The position numbers and the translations under genes were made by a program. A stretch of 64,000 nucleotides of DNA. Source: Mariniphaga sediminis. GTDB taxonomy: Bacteria > Bacteroidota > Bacteroidia > Bacteroidales > Prolixibacteraceae. Each line of letters starts with the position of its first letter. Positions within the stretch are counted from its first letter, which is position 1. Of the stretch, positions 52,829 to 62,529 are shown piece by piece. The stretch is taken from assembly GCF_003573545.1 (NCBI RefSeq), contig NZ_QWET01000004.1:248001-312000 (forward strand), in the 5' to 3' direction. The notes below the pieces were generated by a model, which saw nothing but the letters and a program-made list of their open reading frames with translations, searched no databases and had not been told where the DNA came from.

Positions 52829-54580
52829 CTAGTTCACAATTTGCTGAAATTTAGCATTGTTGAAATACTTTGCAAATTCCACATCGGTTTTTGCTTTCCC
52901 TTTCATAGCAGGATCCATGCTACATGCTGACTGGAGACTTTCGAGCAGCAGGTTTTCTCTTGCTGTGCGTGCGCCGATAACAGCTTTCAGGTATTCATTC
53001 AGAGCCGATTCACTTTCATCAGCTTCCAAATCTCTGAGAGCGCCGTTGTTGTCGCCACTCAATATTTTTGCCAGAGCGCTGTTTTCATCTTTGAAATCAC
53101 TCATGTATCTTACAGCCTGATCGTAATTTGCTTTTTTGATATTAACCATACCCTGGTTGTAATCTACCTCGTCGCCAGCGCCTGAAGCAGCTCCAAATAA
53201 TGTTTCTGCCGCATCCACGCTTCCTTCATAAAGAGCGATTGCACCAAGATTATTTTTAATGATAGGCTCATCGTTTTTCAACCTTTCAGCTTTTTCAAAC
53301 AGTGGTTTTGCATCGTCATAATTCATTTGTTTAACCAGAATATAACCTGCATTGTTTGGTCCACGCCAGTCATTCGGATAAACTTTGATGAATGAATTAT
53401 AAATGGCGAGTTGTTCATCCAGGCTGTCGAACAAGGTAGCCGCATAAAGCAACTCGGCAGGATTCAACGAAGCAGGATCTGATTTGGCCAGCGCCTTCAG
53501 CTCTTCATCAGTCTTACCAATGAGTTCAACACTGGTGAGCAGCTTGGCACGACGCAATTCAGGAAGAACGGTTTCTGCCAGTTCGGTGAAAGTTTCAGAC
53601 AAGTTCCTGATTTCACGCTCACGTACTTCAGGATCGCTGTACATAGAAAGAACTCTCAAAATCAACTCTTTATCCTGAATATTAGAAGCTTCCAGTTTTT
53701 CTTTGAAACCATCCCAGTCTTCCGGGGTATATTTGGTTTGCAGGTCGATATTTACACCTACTTCTTTCAATTTTTTCGAAAGAAATTCGGAAGATGTATT
53801 TTTACGTTTGCCAGCCAGTTCAGTATTGAAATCGATGGTTCCGTCTGGTGAAGCATACGCAGAAACCTCTACATTTTTCAAATCAATACGTTCTTCCTCA
53901 TTGGCTTTTTGGGTGTACTCCAAATAAGCCTTAATATCTTCGGCGGTAATTTCTTCATTCCGCAAGTTGGCACGGTTAATCAGATAATGAATATCTGCAA
54001 GCATTTCATCCGGAACAATTCTTTGAAACGGATCGATATTCGGATCGTATTTACCTGTGTTGTTTGCTTCGCGACGAACGCCTAAAATGGCTTTCGGTGC
54101 ATTCGCAACCATTGTGCTGGTAGCAACTACGCCATCAGCTATTTTAATGGGATCAAAATCAAGTGTTTTAGCCCCTTTTGAGGCAGTCATGTTTACGATA
54201 AGTTGTGATCTCCTCATGGCTTCTACAAATTCTGCAGCATCTTTATAACTAAAAGTTCCTCCGGCATTGTAGCTAATCACCCTGTTGTTACCCTGAACCT
54301 TTTCTCCCTGAAGCGTAACCGGCCCCAAAGCCTTTTCGCCTCCTTCGTATTTCAACACAGGAGTGGCCGTTAAAGTGGCCTTCTTGTTGAAATATTTTAC
54401 CGGGAACCTGCCATCGATAACTACATCAACTTCCCCTGCATGGGCTTCAAGTACCTCGGGTGTCACTTTAAATTGAATCTGATCAGCATTCTTTTTCATC
54501 TTTTTCAGCCCCGCACAACCCGAAAAAAGTACAGCAGCTAACGCCAAGAAGAGTAAAGATTTAAATTTGAAATTTTTCAT
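52829..54580 (-). CDS. TPR / OmpA-like periplasmic lipoprotein
   Basis: A 583-residue lipoprotein (signal ending LFSGC, Cys22). Residues about 35-200 form an uncharacterised beta-rich region. Residues about 230-300 resemble an OmpA-like domain (VEVSAYASPDGTIDFNTELA). Residues about 360-560 contain TPR-like helices (NNAGYILVKQMNYDDAKPLF, NNLGAIALYEGSVDAAETLF). It is a type frequent in Bacteroidota and probably a structural or scaffold protein of the outer membrane or cell wall; precise role unknown. A -7-like CAAAAATA is at 54629-54636. Confidence 0.85.
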   Translation of the reverse strand: MKNFKFKSLLFLALAAVLFSGCAGLKKMKKNADQIQFKVTPEVLEAHAGEVDVVIDGRFPVKYFNKKATLTATPVLKYEGGEKALGPVTLQGEKVQGNNRVISYNAGGTFSYKDAAEFVEAMRRSQLIVNMTASKGAKTLDFDPIKIADGVVATSTMVANAPKAILGVRREANNTGKYDPNIDPFQRIVPDEMLADIHYLINRANLRNEEITAEDIKAYLEYTQKANEEERIDLKNVEVSAYASPDGTIDFNTELAGKRKNTSSEFLSKKLKEVGVNIDLQTKYTPEDWDGFKEKLEASNIQDKELILRVLSMYSDPEVREREIRNLSETFTELAETVLPELRRAKLLTSVELIGKTDEELKALAKSDPASLNPAELLYAATLFDSLDEQLAIYNSFIKVYPNDWRGPNNAGYILVKQMNYDDAKPLFEKAERLKNDEPIIKNNLGAIALYEGSVDAAETLFGAASGAGDEVDYNQGMVNIKKANYDQAVRYMSDFKDENSALAKILSGDNNGALRDLEADESESALNEYLKAVIGARTARENLLLESLQSACSMDPAMKGKAKTDVEFAKYFNNAKFQQIVN

Positions 54581-54674
54581 AACATACCGTATTATTTAAT
54601 TGATTTAAACATTATTTCCCTCCGCACACAAAAATAGCAAGCTTTTTCATTTCAGAAAGAGTTAGCCGGGAATT

Positions 54675-55307
54675 TTATGACAAAATCACCCGATTTATTC
54701 CTAATTTGTAATCACTTTTACTTATAATGTTTTTCAGAAGCTGGTAGTGCTCCAAATTTTTCACAAAATCAATCTGGCTTATATCCACCATAAGCACCGG
54801 GAATGTATCAACCTGTTTTAAATGACTAATATATCCTTCCTGTACCTTGCGGAGATAACCGGCTGTAATTCCCTGTTCATAATCTCTTCCCCGCATTTTT
54901 ATATTTTCGAGCAACCTGGGTGTTTCGGCATGCAGAAACACATATAAATCAGGGTTTGGTATGCCATCGGAAACGATATCATAAATCTGCCGGAACAACT
55001 GATATTCATCAGAGTTCAACGTATGTCGGGCAAAAACAGCTGTTTTGGAAAAATGATAATCGGCTACAAACTGGGGCCGGGAAAGATCCGGACTCATTAT
55101 CTCCTGCTTCACCTGAGTGTACCGGTTGGCCAGAAATGAAAGTTCAAGAGGAAAGGCATACCGGTCCTTATCTTTGTAAAACTTTGGCAGAAAAGGATTG
55201 TCATCAAACTGTTCTGTAATAAATTTGGCATTTAAGTCTTGCGCAAGCATTTTCGCCAGGGTAGTTTTACCTACTCCTATATTTCCTTCAATCACTAAAA
55301 ACCGCAT
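54675..55307 (-). CDS. Deoxynucleoside kinase
   Basis: A 210-residue nucleoside kinase phosphorylating deoxynucleosides for salvage. The P-loop is EGNIGVGKTTLAK, the catalytic region EQFDDNPFLPKFY, and the lid motif MRGRDYEQGI near residue 140. Similar to deoxyadenosine/deoxyguanosine kinases from memory; preferred base is not determined. It follows a small membrane protein gene by 16 bases and may be cotranscribed with it. Confidence 0.9.
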   Translation of the reverse strand: MRFLVIEGNIGVGKTTLAKMLAQDLNAKFITEQFDDNPFLPKFYKDKDRYAFPLELSFLANRYTQVKQEIMSPDLSRPQFVADYHFSKTAVFARHTLNSDEYQLFRQIYDIVSDGIPNPDLYVFLHAETPRLLENIKMRGRDYEQGITAGYLRKVQEGYISHLKQVDTFPVLMVDISQIDFVKNLEHYQLLKNIISKSDYKLGINRVILS

Positions 55308-55323
55308 GCTTTGTCCAATAACC

Positions 55324-55806
55324 TTACATTAGTTTTTTGTCCATTCTCACTTTCCTGTCTTTTTTACTTCCCCAAAAGTAACCGGTAATCAACCCTATGG
55401 AGAAACCTGCCGACAGCATAACCCAGTCCTCTTCAGGGAATAGTTTCATCAGCAAGTAGCCCAGTAACAATCCGGCAATCATTCCAAAAAAGGAAAACAG
55501 GTACGTAAAATAAAAAGGTGGAAAATAACCGTGGAATTTTTGCATGTGAGAAGACAGGCGGTTAATGAGCCGGTCGTATTCGCGGCGTGACTTTCCGGGA
55601 ATCTGAATCGCTTCATCCATTTTCCGGGAAATTTCGGCAATGTTCAGTTTTTCTTTTTCACAAACAGGGCAATCTTTGGAAAAAGCCCCTACCCGCTCAA
55701 CATTTCGTTTAAACTCTTCTACCCTGAAAAACTGCAGATCACGCTTCCTGGTACCTTGCAGTTTCTCATCGAGCTGAGAAATCAATTCAGTTGCCCACTT
55801 TTCCAT
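55324..55806 (-). CDS. Conserved hypothetical protein with two C-terminal membrane segments
   Basis: A 160-residue protein I do not recognise. A charged N-terminal part (about 1-95) has a single CPVC motif near residue 45, then two hydrophobic segments (about 105-122 and 132-150) and a basic tail KKDRKVRMDKKLM. The CPVC could bind metal or be redox-active. ATG 55806 is preferred to an upstream TTG. A -7-like CAAATTTA is at 55828-55835, directly after the pnp terminator. Confidence 0.65.
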   Translation of the reverse strand: MEKWATELISQLDEKLQGTRKRDLQFFRVEEFKRNVERVGAFSKDCPVCEKEKLNIAEISRKMDEAIQIPGKSRREYDRLINRLSSHMQKFHGYFPPFYFTYLFSFFGMIAGLLLGYLLMKLFPEEDWVMLSAGFSIGLITGYFWGSKKDRKVRMDKKLM

Positions 55807-55840
55807 AATCTCAAAATTATATTGAATCAAATTTAGCAAT

Positions 55841-55877
55841 AAAAAAAGAAAAGCCGTTCGGTAAAATACCGAACGGC
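55841..55877 (-). terminator. Terminator of pnp
   Basis: GCCGTTCGGTA (55853-55863) and TACCGAACGGC (55867-55877) are perfect 11-bp inverted repeats with a 3-base loop. On the minus strand they are followed by TTTTCTTTTTTT, 25 bases after the pnp stop. Confidence 0.92.
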
Positions 55878-55902
55878 CTTATCTCTTTAAGTATTTTATT
55901 GA

Positions 55903-58188
55903 CTAATTATCATGTCGCGGATTACGATAATCTCTGCGATCCCTGTTGTCGCGTCGGTTATCCCTGCGATTATCGTGGCGGTTGTCGTGGCGGTTGTCGT
56001 GGCGGTTGTCTCTTCTCGGGGGACGATCACCTCTTGGCGGACGCTCAACATACCCCTCAGGTTTTGGAAGCAGTACTTTGCGCGAAAGCTTCAGTTTACC
56101 GGTTTTTTCATCAATACCGATAAGCTTCACTTCAATTTCTTCCCCTTCCTTAATAAAATCTTCGGCAGATTCCACCCGTTCCCAGGCCATTTCAGAAACA
56201 TGAAGAAGTCCGTCTTTTCCAGGAATAACTTCGACAAATGCACCAAAAGAAACAACAGATTTTACTTTCCCTTTATACACTTCTCCCACTTCGGGCAGGG
56301 CAATAATAGCTTTAATCCGTTTTTTGGCAGCTTCTATTGCCTCAATACCTGCTCCTGAAATTTCAACAATACCCTTATCTTCGTTTTCTTCAATAACGAT
56401 GACCGTTTCGGTTTCCTCCTGTATTGCCTGAATGATTTTACCTCCGGGGCCAATAACGGCGCCAATCATATCCTTCGGAATCTCAATCTTTTCTATCCGT
56501 GGCACATTGGGTTTAAAGTCTGCCCGTGGTTCGGGAATTACTTCAAGCATTTTACCCAGAATGTGGAGCCTTCCTTCTTTGGCCTGACTCAACGCCTGCG
56601 AAAGCACTTCGTATGAAAGTCCGTCTACCTTGATGTCCATTTGGGTAGCCGTGATCCCGTTTTCAGTACCAGCCACTTTAAAGTCCATATCACCAAGATG
56701 ATCCTCGTCTCCCAGGATGTCAGAAAGGATGGCATATTTATCCGATTCTTTGTCTGTAATCAATCCCATCGCTATCCCTGAAACCGGCTTTTTCATCTTC
56801 ATACCCGAGTCCATCATGGCCATCGTTCCGGCACACACAGTTGCCATGGAAGAAGAACCGTTTGATTCCAGGATGTCAGAAACCACACGAACGATATACG
56901 GGAAGTCCTGCGGAATCATCTTTTTCAGCGCCCGGTGCGCCAGGTTACCATGTCCTATTTCACGACGGCTAAGTCCTCTCGGCGTACGCGGCTCACCTAC
57001 ACAAAACGGTGGGAAATTATAATGGAGCAGGAATTTTTCTTTCCCTTGCACTGTTACATTATCGATAATCTTTTCATCCATTTTGGTACCCAGAGTTATC
57101 GAAGTCAGCGACTGGGTTTCGCCCCTGGTAAAGAGGGCCGAACCGTGAGCGCCGGGCAGGTAGTCTACCTCACCCCAAATTGACCTGATTTCATCTGTTT
57201 TCCGCCCATCGAGCCTGATTTTATCATCAAGAATCATTCGACGCATAGCCTCTTTTTCCACATCGTGGAAATATGTTTTAATCAGCATTTCCTGAACGTC
57301 GAGGTCTATTTCCCCATTTTCCGCGTTGGCCTCTTTGTATGCTTCGATAAACTCATCGCGGATGGCATCAAATGCCCCCATACGTTCCTGTTTGTTGTTG
57401 ATTTGCTGTTTAGCCAAATCATAACATTTCTGATACAGGTCGGTCTTCACTTTTTCACGCAGCTCTTCGTCGTTTACTTCATGGCTGTATTCCCTTTTTA
57501 CTACACCCAGTTCGGCAGCCAGTTCTTCCTGCGCCTTACAGTGTTTTTTTATCTCCTCGTGGGCAAACTTAATAGCTTCCAGCATTTCTTCTTCTGAAAC
57601 CTCCTGCATTTCGCCCTCAACCATCATGATATTGTCGAAAGAGGCACCCACCATAATATCGATATCAGCCTGTTCCAGCTGTGCATGAGTGGGGTTAATC
57701 ACAAATTCACCATTTATACGTCCCACGCGTACTTCGGAAATAGGTGTTTCAAACGGAACATCGGAAACAGCAATGGCTGCTGAAGCTGCCAGCCCGGCCA
57801 ATGCATCAGGCAAATCTTCCTTGTTAGCCGAAATCAAAGATATCATCACTGCAGTTTCAGCATGGTAATCTTCGGGGAAAAGAGGACGTAACGCGCGGTC
57901 AACCAAACGTGCTACCAAAATTTCCTCATCAGAAGGCCTGCTTTCGCGTTTCAAAAATCCACCCGGGAAACGACCTGCTGCCGAAAATTTCTCGCGGTAA
58001 TCAACCGAAAGTGGCATAAAATCCACATTCTCTTTTGCTTCCTGTGCTGACACAACGGTGGCCAGCACCATGGTTTCACCCATTCGTACCACTACTGAAC
58101 CATCGGCTTGTTTAGCCAGCTTACCGGTTTCTATGGTAATCGACCTGCCATCGGCAAGTTCGATTGTTTTTGTTGTTGCATTTACCAT
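55903..58188 (-). CDS. pnp: Polyribonucleotide nucleotidyltransferase with repetitive RNA-binding-like tail
   Basis: A 761-residue PNPase, the phosphorolytic 3'-5' exoribonuclease. Two RNase PH-like cores are present: one at about 15-230 and a catalytic one at about 315-550 with [24 protein letters not shown] and [23 protein letters not shown] domain ([20 protein letters not shown]) and an S1 domain ([20 protein letters not shown]) follow. Beyond S1 the protein has a tail of about 45 residues of Arg/Asp/Asn/His repeats such as [15 protein letters not shown] 58188 ([11 protein letters not shown]) is the true start; an upstream extension reads into the leader. It follows rpsO, the usual operon partner. 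Confidence 0.96.
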   Translation of the reverse strand: MVNATTKTIELADGRSITIETGKLAKQADGSVVVRMGETMVLATVVSAQEAKENVDFMPLSVDYREKFSAAGRFPGGFLKRESRPSDEEILVARLVDRALRPLFPEDYHAETAVMISLISANKEDLPDALAGLAASAAIAVSDVPFETPISEVRVGRINGEFVINPTHAQLEQADIDIMVGASFDNIMMVEGEMQEVSEEEMLEAIKFAHEEIKKHCKAQEELAAELGVVKREYSHEVNDEELREKVKTDLYQKCYDLAKQQINNKQERMGAFDAIRDEFIEAYKEANAENGEIDLDVQEMLIKTYFHDVEKEAMRRMILDDKIRLDGRKTDEIRSIWGEVDYLPGAHGSALFTRGETQSLTSITLGTKMDEKIIDNVTVQGKEKFLLHYNFPPFCVGEPRTPRGLSRREIGHGNLAHRALKKMIPQDFPYIVRVVSDILESNGSSSMATVCAGTMAMMDSGMKMKKPVSGIAMGLITDKESDKYAILSDILGDEDHLGDMDFKVAGTENGITATQMDIKVDGLSYEVLSQALSQAKEGRLHILGKMLEVIPEPRADFKPNVPRIEKIEIPKDMIGAVIGPGGKIIQAIQEETETVIVIEENEDKGIVEISGAGIEAIEAAKKRIKAIIALPEVGEVYKGKVKSVVSFGAFVEVIPGKDGLLHVSEMAWERVESAEDFIKEGEEIEVKLIGIDEKTGKLKLSRKVLLPKPEGYVERPPRGDRPPRRDNRHDNRHDNRHDNRRDNRRDNRDRRDYRNPRHDN
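55972..56007 (-). repeat. Tandem 12-base repeat in the pnp tail
   Basis: Three tandem copies of a 12-base unit (plus strand RTCGTGGCGGTT, where R is A in the first and G in the others) encode the RHDN repeats of the PNPase tail. Degenerate copies extend to about 55936 as RRDN. Such repeats can change length by slippage without breaking the frame. Confidence 0.85.
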
Positions 58189-58251
58189 AATTTTTCTTAA
58201 AAATTCAAATATTATCTTAATTACAATGGGTGGTGAGGCTTTGCAATATAT

Positions 58252-58283
58252 AAAAAAGAAAGGCAATATACTATTGCCTTTCT
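58252..58283 (-). terminator. Hairpin with T run between rpsO and pnp
   Basis: AGAAAGGCAATA and TATTGCCTTTCT (58257-58268 with 58272-58283) form a perfect 12-bp stem with a 3-base loop, followed on the minus strand by six T. It lies about 10 bases after the rpsO stop and before pnp, so it is a terminator or attenuator that would make most transcripts rpsO only. Confidence 0.8.
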
Positions 58284-58292
58284 GATATTTTT

Positions 58293-58562
58293 TTACTTAC
58301 GTAAATTCAATTTTTCAATAATGGCGCGATAACGTCCAATATCCTTTTCCTTTAAATAATCGAGCAGACGACGACGCTTTCCTACCAATTTAATCAGCGC
58401 CCTGCGGGTACTAAAATCTTTTTTGTTTTGTTTCAGGTGTTCGGTCAGGTGAATAATCCTGAAGGTAAATAACGCAATCTGCCCTTCGGCGCTGCCAGTA
58501 TCTTTCTCATCCTTGCCATACTGGGCAAAAAATTCCTGTTTTTTTTCCGGTGTTAAATACAT
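58293..58562 (-). CDS. rpsO: 30S ribosomal protein S15
   Basis: An 89-residue S15 with typical [20 protein letters not shown], the conserved [13 protein letters not shown] and C-terminal [12 protein letters not shown]. It binds the central domain of 16S rRNA. It precedes pnp on the same strand, as in many bacteria. Confidence 0.97.
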   Translation of the reverse strand: MYLTPEKKQEFFAQYGKDEKDTGSAEGQIALFTFRIIHLTEHLKQNKKDFSTRRALIKLVGKRRRLLDYLKEKDIGRYRAIIEKLNLRK

Positions 58563-58637
58563 TTTTAAAATTTTAAATTATACCATATTTAAACCGCAGC
58601 ATCGCCTTCAATAACAACGGCTTAAAATTACCGGGCG

Positions 58638-58668
58638 CAAAAATAGGTAAAAGTTTTTGATTTCCAAG
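58638..58668 (-). promoter_or_regulatory. Bacteroidota-type promoter of rpsO-pnp
   Basis: On the minus strand CTTG (58665-58668, one mismatch to TTTG) and TATTTTTG (58638-58645) are separated by 19 bases, giving a leader of about 70 bases before rpsO. Confidence 0.6.
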
Positions 58669-58736
58669 CCATATATTAATGATTGTGCAAGTCCCAAATT
58701 TATTCCAAAATTTTCTTATTCTCATAAAATATATTA

Positions 58737-58767
58737 TTTGATTTTAGACCGATTGTTTGTACCTTGT
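58737..58767 (+). promoter_or_regulatory. Probable promoter of the T9SS/HYR surface protein gene
   Basis: TTTG (58737-58740) and TACCTTGT (58760-58767) are separated by 19 bases. The first box is exact and the second is partial (TAnnTT kept). Confidence 0.45.
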
Positions 58768-58813
58768 CTCCATTTTTAGAAAAACTATTATTAATCTTAA
58801 ATTTTAATATACT

Positions 58814-61800
58814 ATGAGAAAAATTTACTTGTTGTTTTTGACAATAATGAGTACATCCGTGTTCTGCTATGGACAGATTTCACACCGGACGATTGAAGAT
58901 AACGCCGGGATCGGGTTAAAATCCCAGGAGATCAACACTGATGTGCCCGTACAATTGTCTGCCGTTGCCGGCGAAGTGGTTTACCTAAAAACAAACACCT
59001 GTGATTACTGGTCTGTTGACGGCAATGTTATGGCATTAGACGCAACATTTGGTTCCGGAAACTGGACTGCCATGGAATTTGAGACCGTTGATGTAGGGGC
59101 ATTGCTGGCCAGTGAGGTAAGATTCATTTTTATGGACGGATCTGATTGTGGCACATGCGAGTTTATAACCTTTTTAAATGCCTACAGAACGGATTTTGAG
59201 GATTGGGTTACAAACGGAGGATCTTTATTTTTAAATGCTGCCAGAAATGAATGCTCCGGAACCTTCGAAATGATGGCAGGAATATCTTTAAATGACGGAT
59301 CAAGTGGCGTGGGCTATCCTGCAGACAATACACATCCTGTTTTCGTGGGGCCCAAAACCCCTGTATTGGCCAATCCTTATTACGGAAGTTCCTGGAGTCA
59401 CGATTATCTTTCAGGACCTGACTTATATGTGATTATGACCGGCTTGCATACAAATCCAATATTGGCAGAAAAAGATCTCGGAGCCGGCAAAATAATGTTT
59501 GGCGGATTAACCCTGGATTTCATTGGAGACCATGAGTACTGGACTCCTGAACCCGAAGTCTCAAACCTGTACTCAAACATACTGCAATACATGTATGACG
59601 CTTCAATCTCCAGATGTCCAGACATTGTAACCAATAACGATCCCGGCACCAGTGGGGCTGTTGTAACCTATGATGCCCCGGCAGCTGAAGGCGCCATTGT
59701 TACCCAGATTGATGACAGTGGCCTTACCAGCGGAGACATTTTCCCAGTGGGAGAGACTGTACAGGAGTATGAATTCGACTTTGGCCCGGAAGGAAAAGAT
59801 ACTTGTAGTTTCACCGTTACTGTTGAAGACAATGAAGCGCCAGTGGCAGTTTGTAAGGAATCGGGAATAGGCAATGCGGCATATATCATCTCAACAAGTG
59901 GTGCTCCCTGGGGTCAAAATACAAATGAACAGGCCATGGATATGGTTTTCGGAAGTGGAAACTGGGATCAGCTGTATTACGAAACACTTGATCCGGGCAC
60001 ATTGCTATCAAATGCCTATGATTTTATTTTCATGGAAGGAGGAGATGATAACGCCAATGAAATGGAAACGTTCGTTGATGCGAATATTTCAGCTTTGGAA
60101 ACATGGGTCGCCAATGGCGGACATCTCTTTTTAAATGCTGCTCCCAATGAAGGCGACGGAATGAATTGGGGATTCTGGGGAGTAGAACTAAATTACCCCT
60201 CTTCTTCAGGCTCGGCAGAGGCAGCTGCTCCCGAGCATCCTATTTTTGCAGGGCCCTTTACTCCTGTTATTACCGGACCTTATTCAGGCTCTTCATATTC
60301 TCATGCAAGTATTCCTGAAGAATTAAATGTTGTTGTGTTAATTCAGGAAGTAGGCAATCCTAATAAGCAAATATTATCTTATGCTGAATGGGGTTCAGGA
60401 CTGGTATTTTTTGGTGGAATGACCACTACAAACTTCCATTCCCCACAACCCGAAGCAACAAATTTGCGTGCAAATATGATTGACTTCCTTTCAAGAACAC
60501 AACTTGATTTCCAATTGGATAAAAATAAATCTGTTACCATTACTCCTGCTGATATTGATGGAGGAAGTTCTGACAATGTCGATATTGCATCCATGGAGGT
60601 AAGTCCTTCACAATTTGGAATTGATGATGTGGGCGAACAACTGGTTACGCTTACCGTTACCGATAACGCCGGAAACTCATCGTCTTGTACTTCCACCATT
60701 ATCATTAAGGCAGATTACGTTACTGCCCCCCAAGTGGTTGCCAATTCACTGGAAGTTTATTTAGATGAAACAGGAAAGTATGTACTGAATCACGAAGATT
60801 TGGAAGTAATGGCAGAGGGCACCACCGATAACCTCACGCCTTTCGAAGAACTTGACCTTTCTGCATATCCTAAAATTTTTGAGTGTGACAATATTGGAGA
60901 AGTTATTCACACCCGGCTTACTGTTGAAGATGCTGATGGAAATATTTCGCGTGCATGGACTACTGTTACAGTGCTCGACACCCTTCCTCCTGCGGCCCTT
61001 TGCCAGGATATCGAAGTGTACCTCGACGAAAACGGGGAAGCATCCATTACTCCTGAAGACGTTGCTGTTTCCGGGGAGGATGGCAGCTATGATGCCTGTG
61101 GTATTGTATCATTGGAACTGGACAAACAAACCTTCGGGTGTGCCGATGCCGGCCCGAACAATGTAACCATTACCGTGACCGATCCAAGTGGAAATACAGG
61201 TACCTGTACCGCTGTTGTTACGGTAAAAGATACCTTCCCGCCGGTATTTGAACCGGTAGCCGACATTCAACTGGAAGTTGAGCCGGGTGTTACCGAAACA
61301 GCCATCAACTATCCCGGCATTGTGGTGACCGACAACTGTACGCTGGAACCGCAACTTTCTGAAGGACTCGGGCCAGACGGTTTGTTCCCCCTTGGAACAA
61401 CCACTGAAACCTGGGTTGCCAGCGATCCGGCCGGGAACATGGCAACCGTTTCCTTTACCGTAACAGTAGCTGTAATCAACAGCCCGCCGGTACTGGTAAA
61501 TCCCATAGCAGACCAGGCTGTCAATGCTTCCTATGTACTCAAAGTACCGGTCAGACCGGAGTTGGGTGAAGTGTTCGATGATGTTGACGGGGATGAACTG
61601 ACAATCAGCGCCATGCTCGAAAACGGGGACCCGCTGCCGGCTTGGGCGGAAATGGTGAATGACTCTCTGGTATTTACCCCGCTTATTGCAGACACCGGTT
61701 GTGTTTCCATTATTGTTAAAGCTACTGACCCTGACGGTGCAGCTGCTGCAGACACATTCCAACTCTGCGTGGACGGATACCCGGTAAGCTCTCCTGCTGT

Positions 61801-62056
61801 GGATGCAGCGGCCCTGAATGTTACCCTCTATCCTAATCCAACCAGGGACAGGGTAAACATTGAAGTGCAGAACAGCATTTCAGGCCCTGCTGAAATATCG
61901 GTTTTCACCATGGACGGAAAACGGATTTTACAAAGAAACTATACAGACAACCGGCGGATCTCTTTCAGCATGAAAGAACATGTTTCGGGAATGTACTTTG
62001 TTAAAATCAATCTGCAGGGAAAGGATATTGTTAAAAAGCTTATCCTGAACAAATAG
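58814..62056 (+). CDS. T9SS-secreted HYR-domain surface protein with duplicated ThuA/GATase-like domains
   Basis: A 1080-residue secreted protein with signal MRKIYLLFLTIMSTSVFCYG. A domain of about 210 residues occurs twice (about 54-265 and 354-563). Both copies share FGSGNW, FIFMxG, FLNAAxNE, HPxFxGPxTPV and GSSxSH, and resemble ThuA or glutamine-amidotransferase-like folds; no catalytic Cys/His pair is obvious. Between and after them are HYR/Ig-like beta repeats (TCSFTVTVEDNEAPVAVC and others), then a cadherin-like stretch near 895-990. The C-terminal 80 residues are a T9SS type A sorting domain (VTLYPNPTRDRVNIEV, ending FVKINLQGKDIVKKLILNK). It is presumably cell-surface attached; ligand unknown. 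Confidence 0.88.
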   Translation: MRKIYLLFLTIMSTSVFCYGQISHRTIEDNAGIGLKSQEINTDVPVQLSAVAGEVVYLKTNTCDYWSVDGNVMALDATFGSGNWTAMEFETVDVGALLASEVRFIFMDGSDCGTCEFITFLNAYRTDFEDWVTNGGSLFLNAARNECSGTFEMMAGISLNDGSSGVGYPADNTHPVFVGPKTPVLANPYYGSSWSHDYLSGPDLYVIMTGLHTNPILAEKDLGAGKIMFGGLTLDFIGDHEYWTPEPEVSNLYSNILQYMYDASISRCPDIVTNNDPGTSGAVVTYDAPAAEGAIVTQIDDSGLTSGDIFPVGETVQEYEFDFGPEGKDTCSFTVTVEDNEAPVAVCKESGIGNAAYIISTSGAPWGQNTNEQAMDMVFGSGNWDQLYYETLDPGTLLSNAYDFIFMEGGDDNANEMETFVDANISALETWVANGGHLFLNAAPNEGDGMNWGFWGVELNYPSSSGSAEAAAPEHPIFAGPFTPVITGPYSGSSYSHASIPEELNVVVLIQEVGNPNKQILSYAEWGSGLVFFGGMTTTNFHSPQPEATNLRANMIDFLSRTQLDFQLDKNKSVTITPADIDGGSSDNVDIASMEVSPSQFGIDDVGEQLVTLTVTDNAGNSSSCTSTIIIKADYVTAPQVVANSLEVYLDETGKYVLNHEDLEVMAEGTTDNLTPFEELDLSAYPKIFECDNIGEVIHTRLTVEDADGNISRAWTTVTVLDTLPPAALCQDIEVYLDENGEASITPEDVAVSGEDGSYDACGIVSLELDKQTFGCADAGPNNVTITVTDPSGNTGTCTAVVTVKDTFPPVFEPVADIQLEVEPGVTETAINYPGIVVTDNCTLEPQLSEGLGPDGLFPLGTTTETWVASDPAGNMATVSFTVTVAVINSPPVLVNPIADQAVNASYVLKVPVRPELGEVFDDVDGDELTISAMLENGDPLPAWAEMVNDSLVFTPLIADTGCVSIIVKATDPDGAAAADTFQLCVDGYPVSSPAVDAAALNVTLYPNPTRDRVNIEVQNSISGPAEISVFTMDGKRILQRNYTDNRRISFSMKEHVSGMYFVKINLQGKDIVKKLILNK

Positions 62057-62088
62057 AAAAAAAACAAGTAAATTTTTTAATATAGAAG

Positions 62089-62123
62089 GGGTGGCCTGTT
62101 AATACAGGTCGCCCTTTTTTTTT
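62089..62123 (+). terminator. Terminator after the T9SS surface protein gene
   Basis: GGGTGGCCTGT and ACAGGTCGCCC pair over 11 bp with two G-U wobbles around TAAT, followed by nine T. It lies 32 bases after the stop. Confidence 0.9.
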
Positions 62124-62529
62124 CTAAATAAAAACACTTTGAAACTACACTTAACCTTTTGCTATCTATTCACTGCTTTCTAGTTAATCGTAGATAAGCT
62201 GAACTCCAAATAAATATTCTATACTGAAAGAATACCGGCATCATTTTTTGGGTGGCATAAGATAAAAAATTTACGATTTGAATATATTATTTTACAAATC
62301 GAACATCTATCATCCTTCCAAAATTCCTAATTTTAGCTCTAATTCTCTAAAACCTTTAAACAGAAACAAATCATCAAGGATTGACCGATTTCCGGCTTAA
62401 ATTGGGGCTTAAGTGACCAGAGTTCATTGAAAAGGAATAACCCGGAAAGTGTACCTAACACTTTTTTAAGACAACTTCAATAAAAAATACAATAACCAAA
62501 TTATCAATTCCATTTAAAACCAAATTGTT
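62124..62529. other. AT-rich intergenic region before the second HYR gene
   Basis: About 400 bases without a gene, tRNA or clear consensus promoter. A TAATTTTA near 62325 is a weak -7 candidate for the downstream gene. I see no other structure in it. Confidence 0.5.

Noticed and set aside
55903-56123. Plus-strand frames full of Arg or Val/Gly repeats opposite the pnp tail
   Set aside because: They arise from the 12-base tandem repeats; the minus-strand PNPase reading is clear.
62057-62529. Possible small gene or tRNA between the two HYR genes
   Set aside because: No cloverleaf, no T-loop consensus and no plausible coding frame were seen apart from a terminator.
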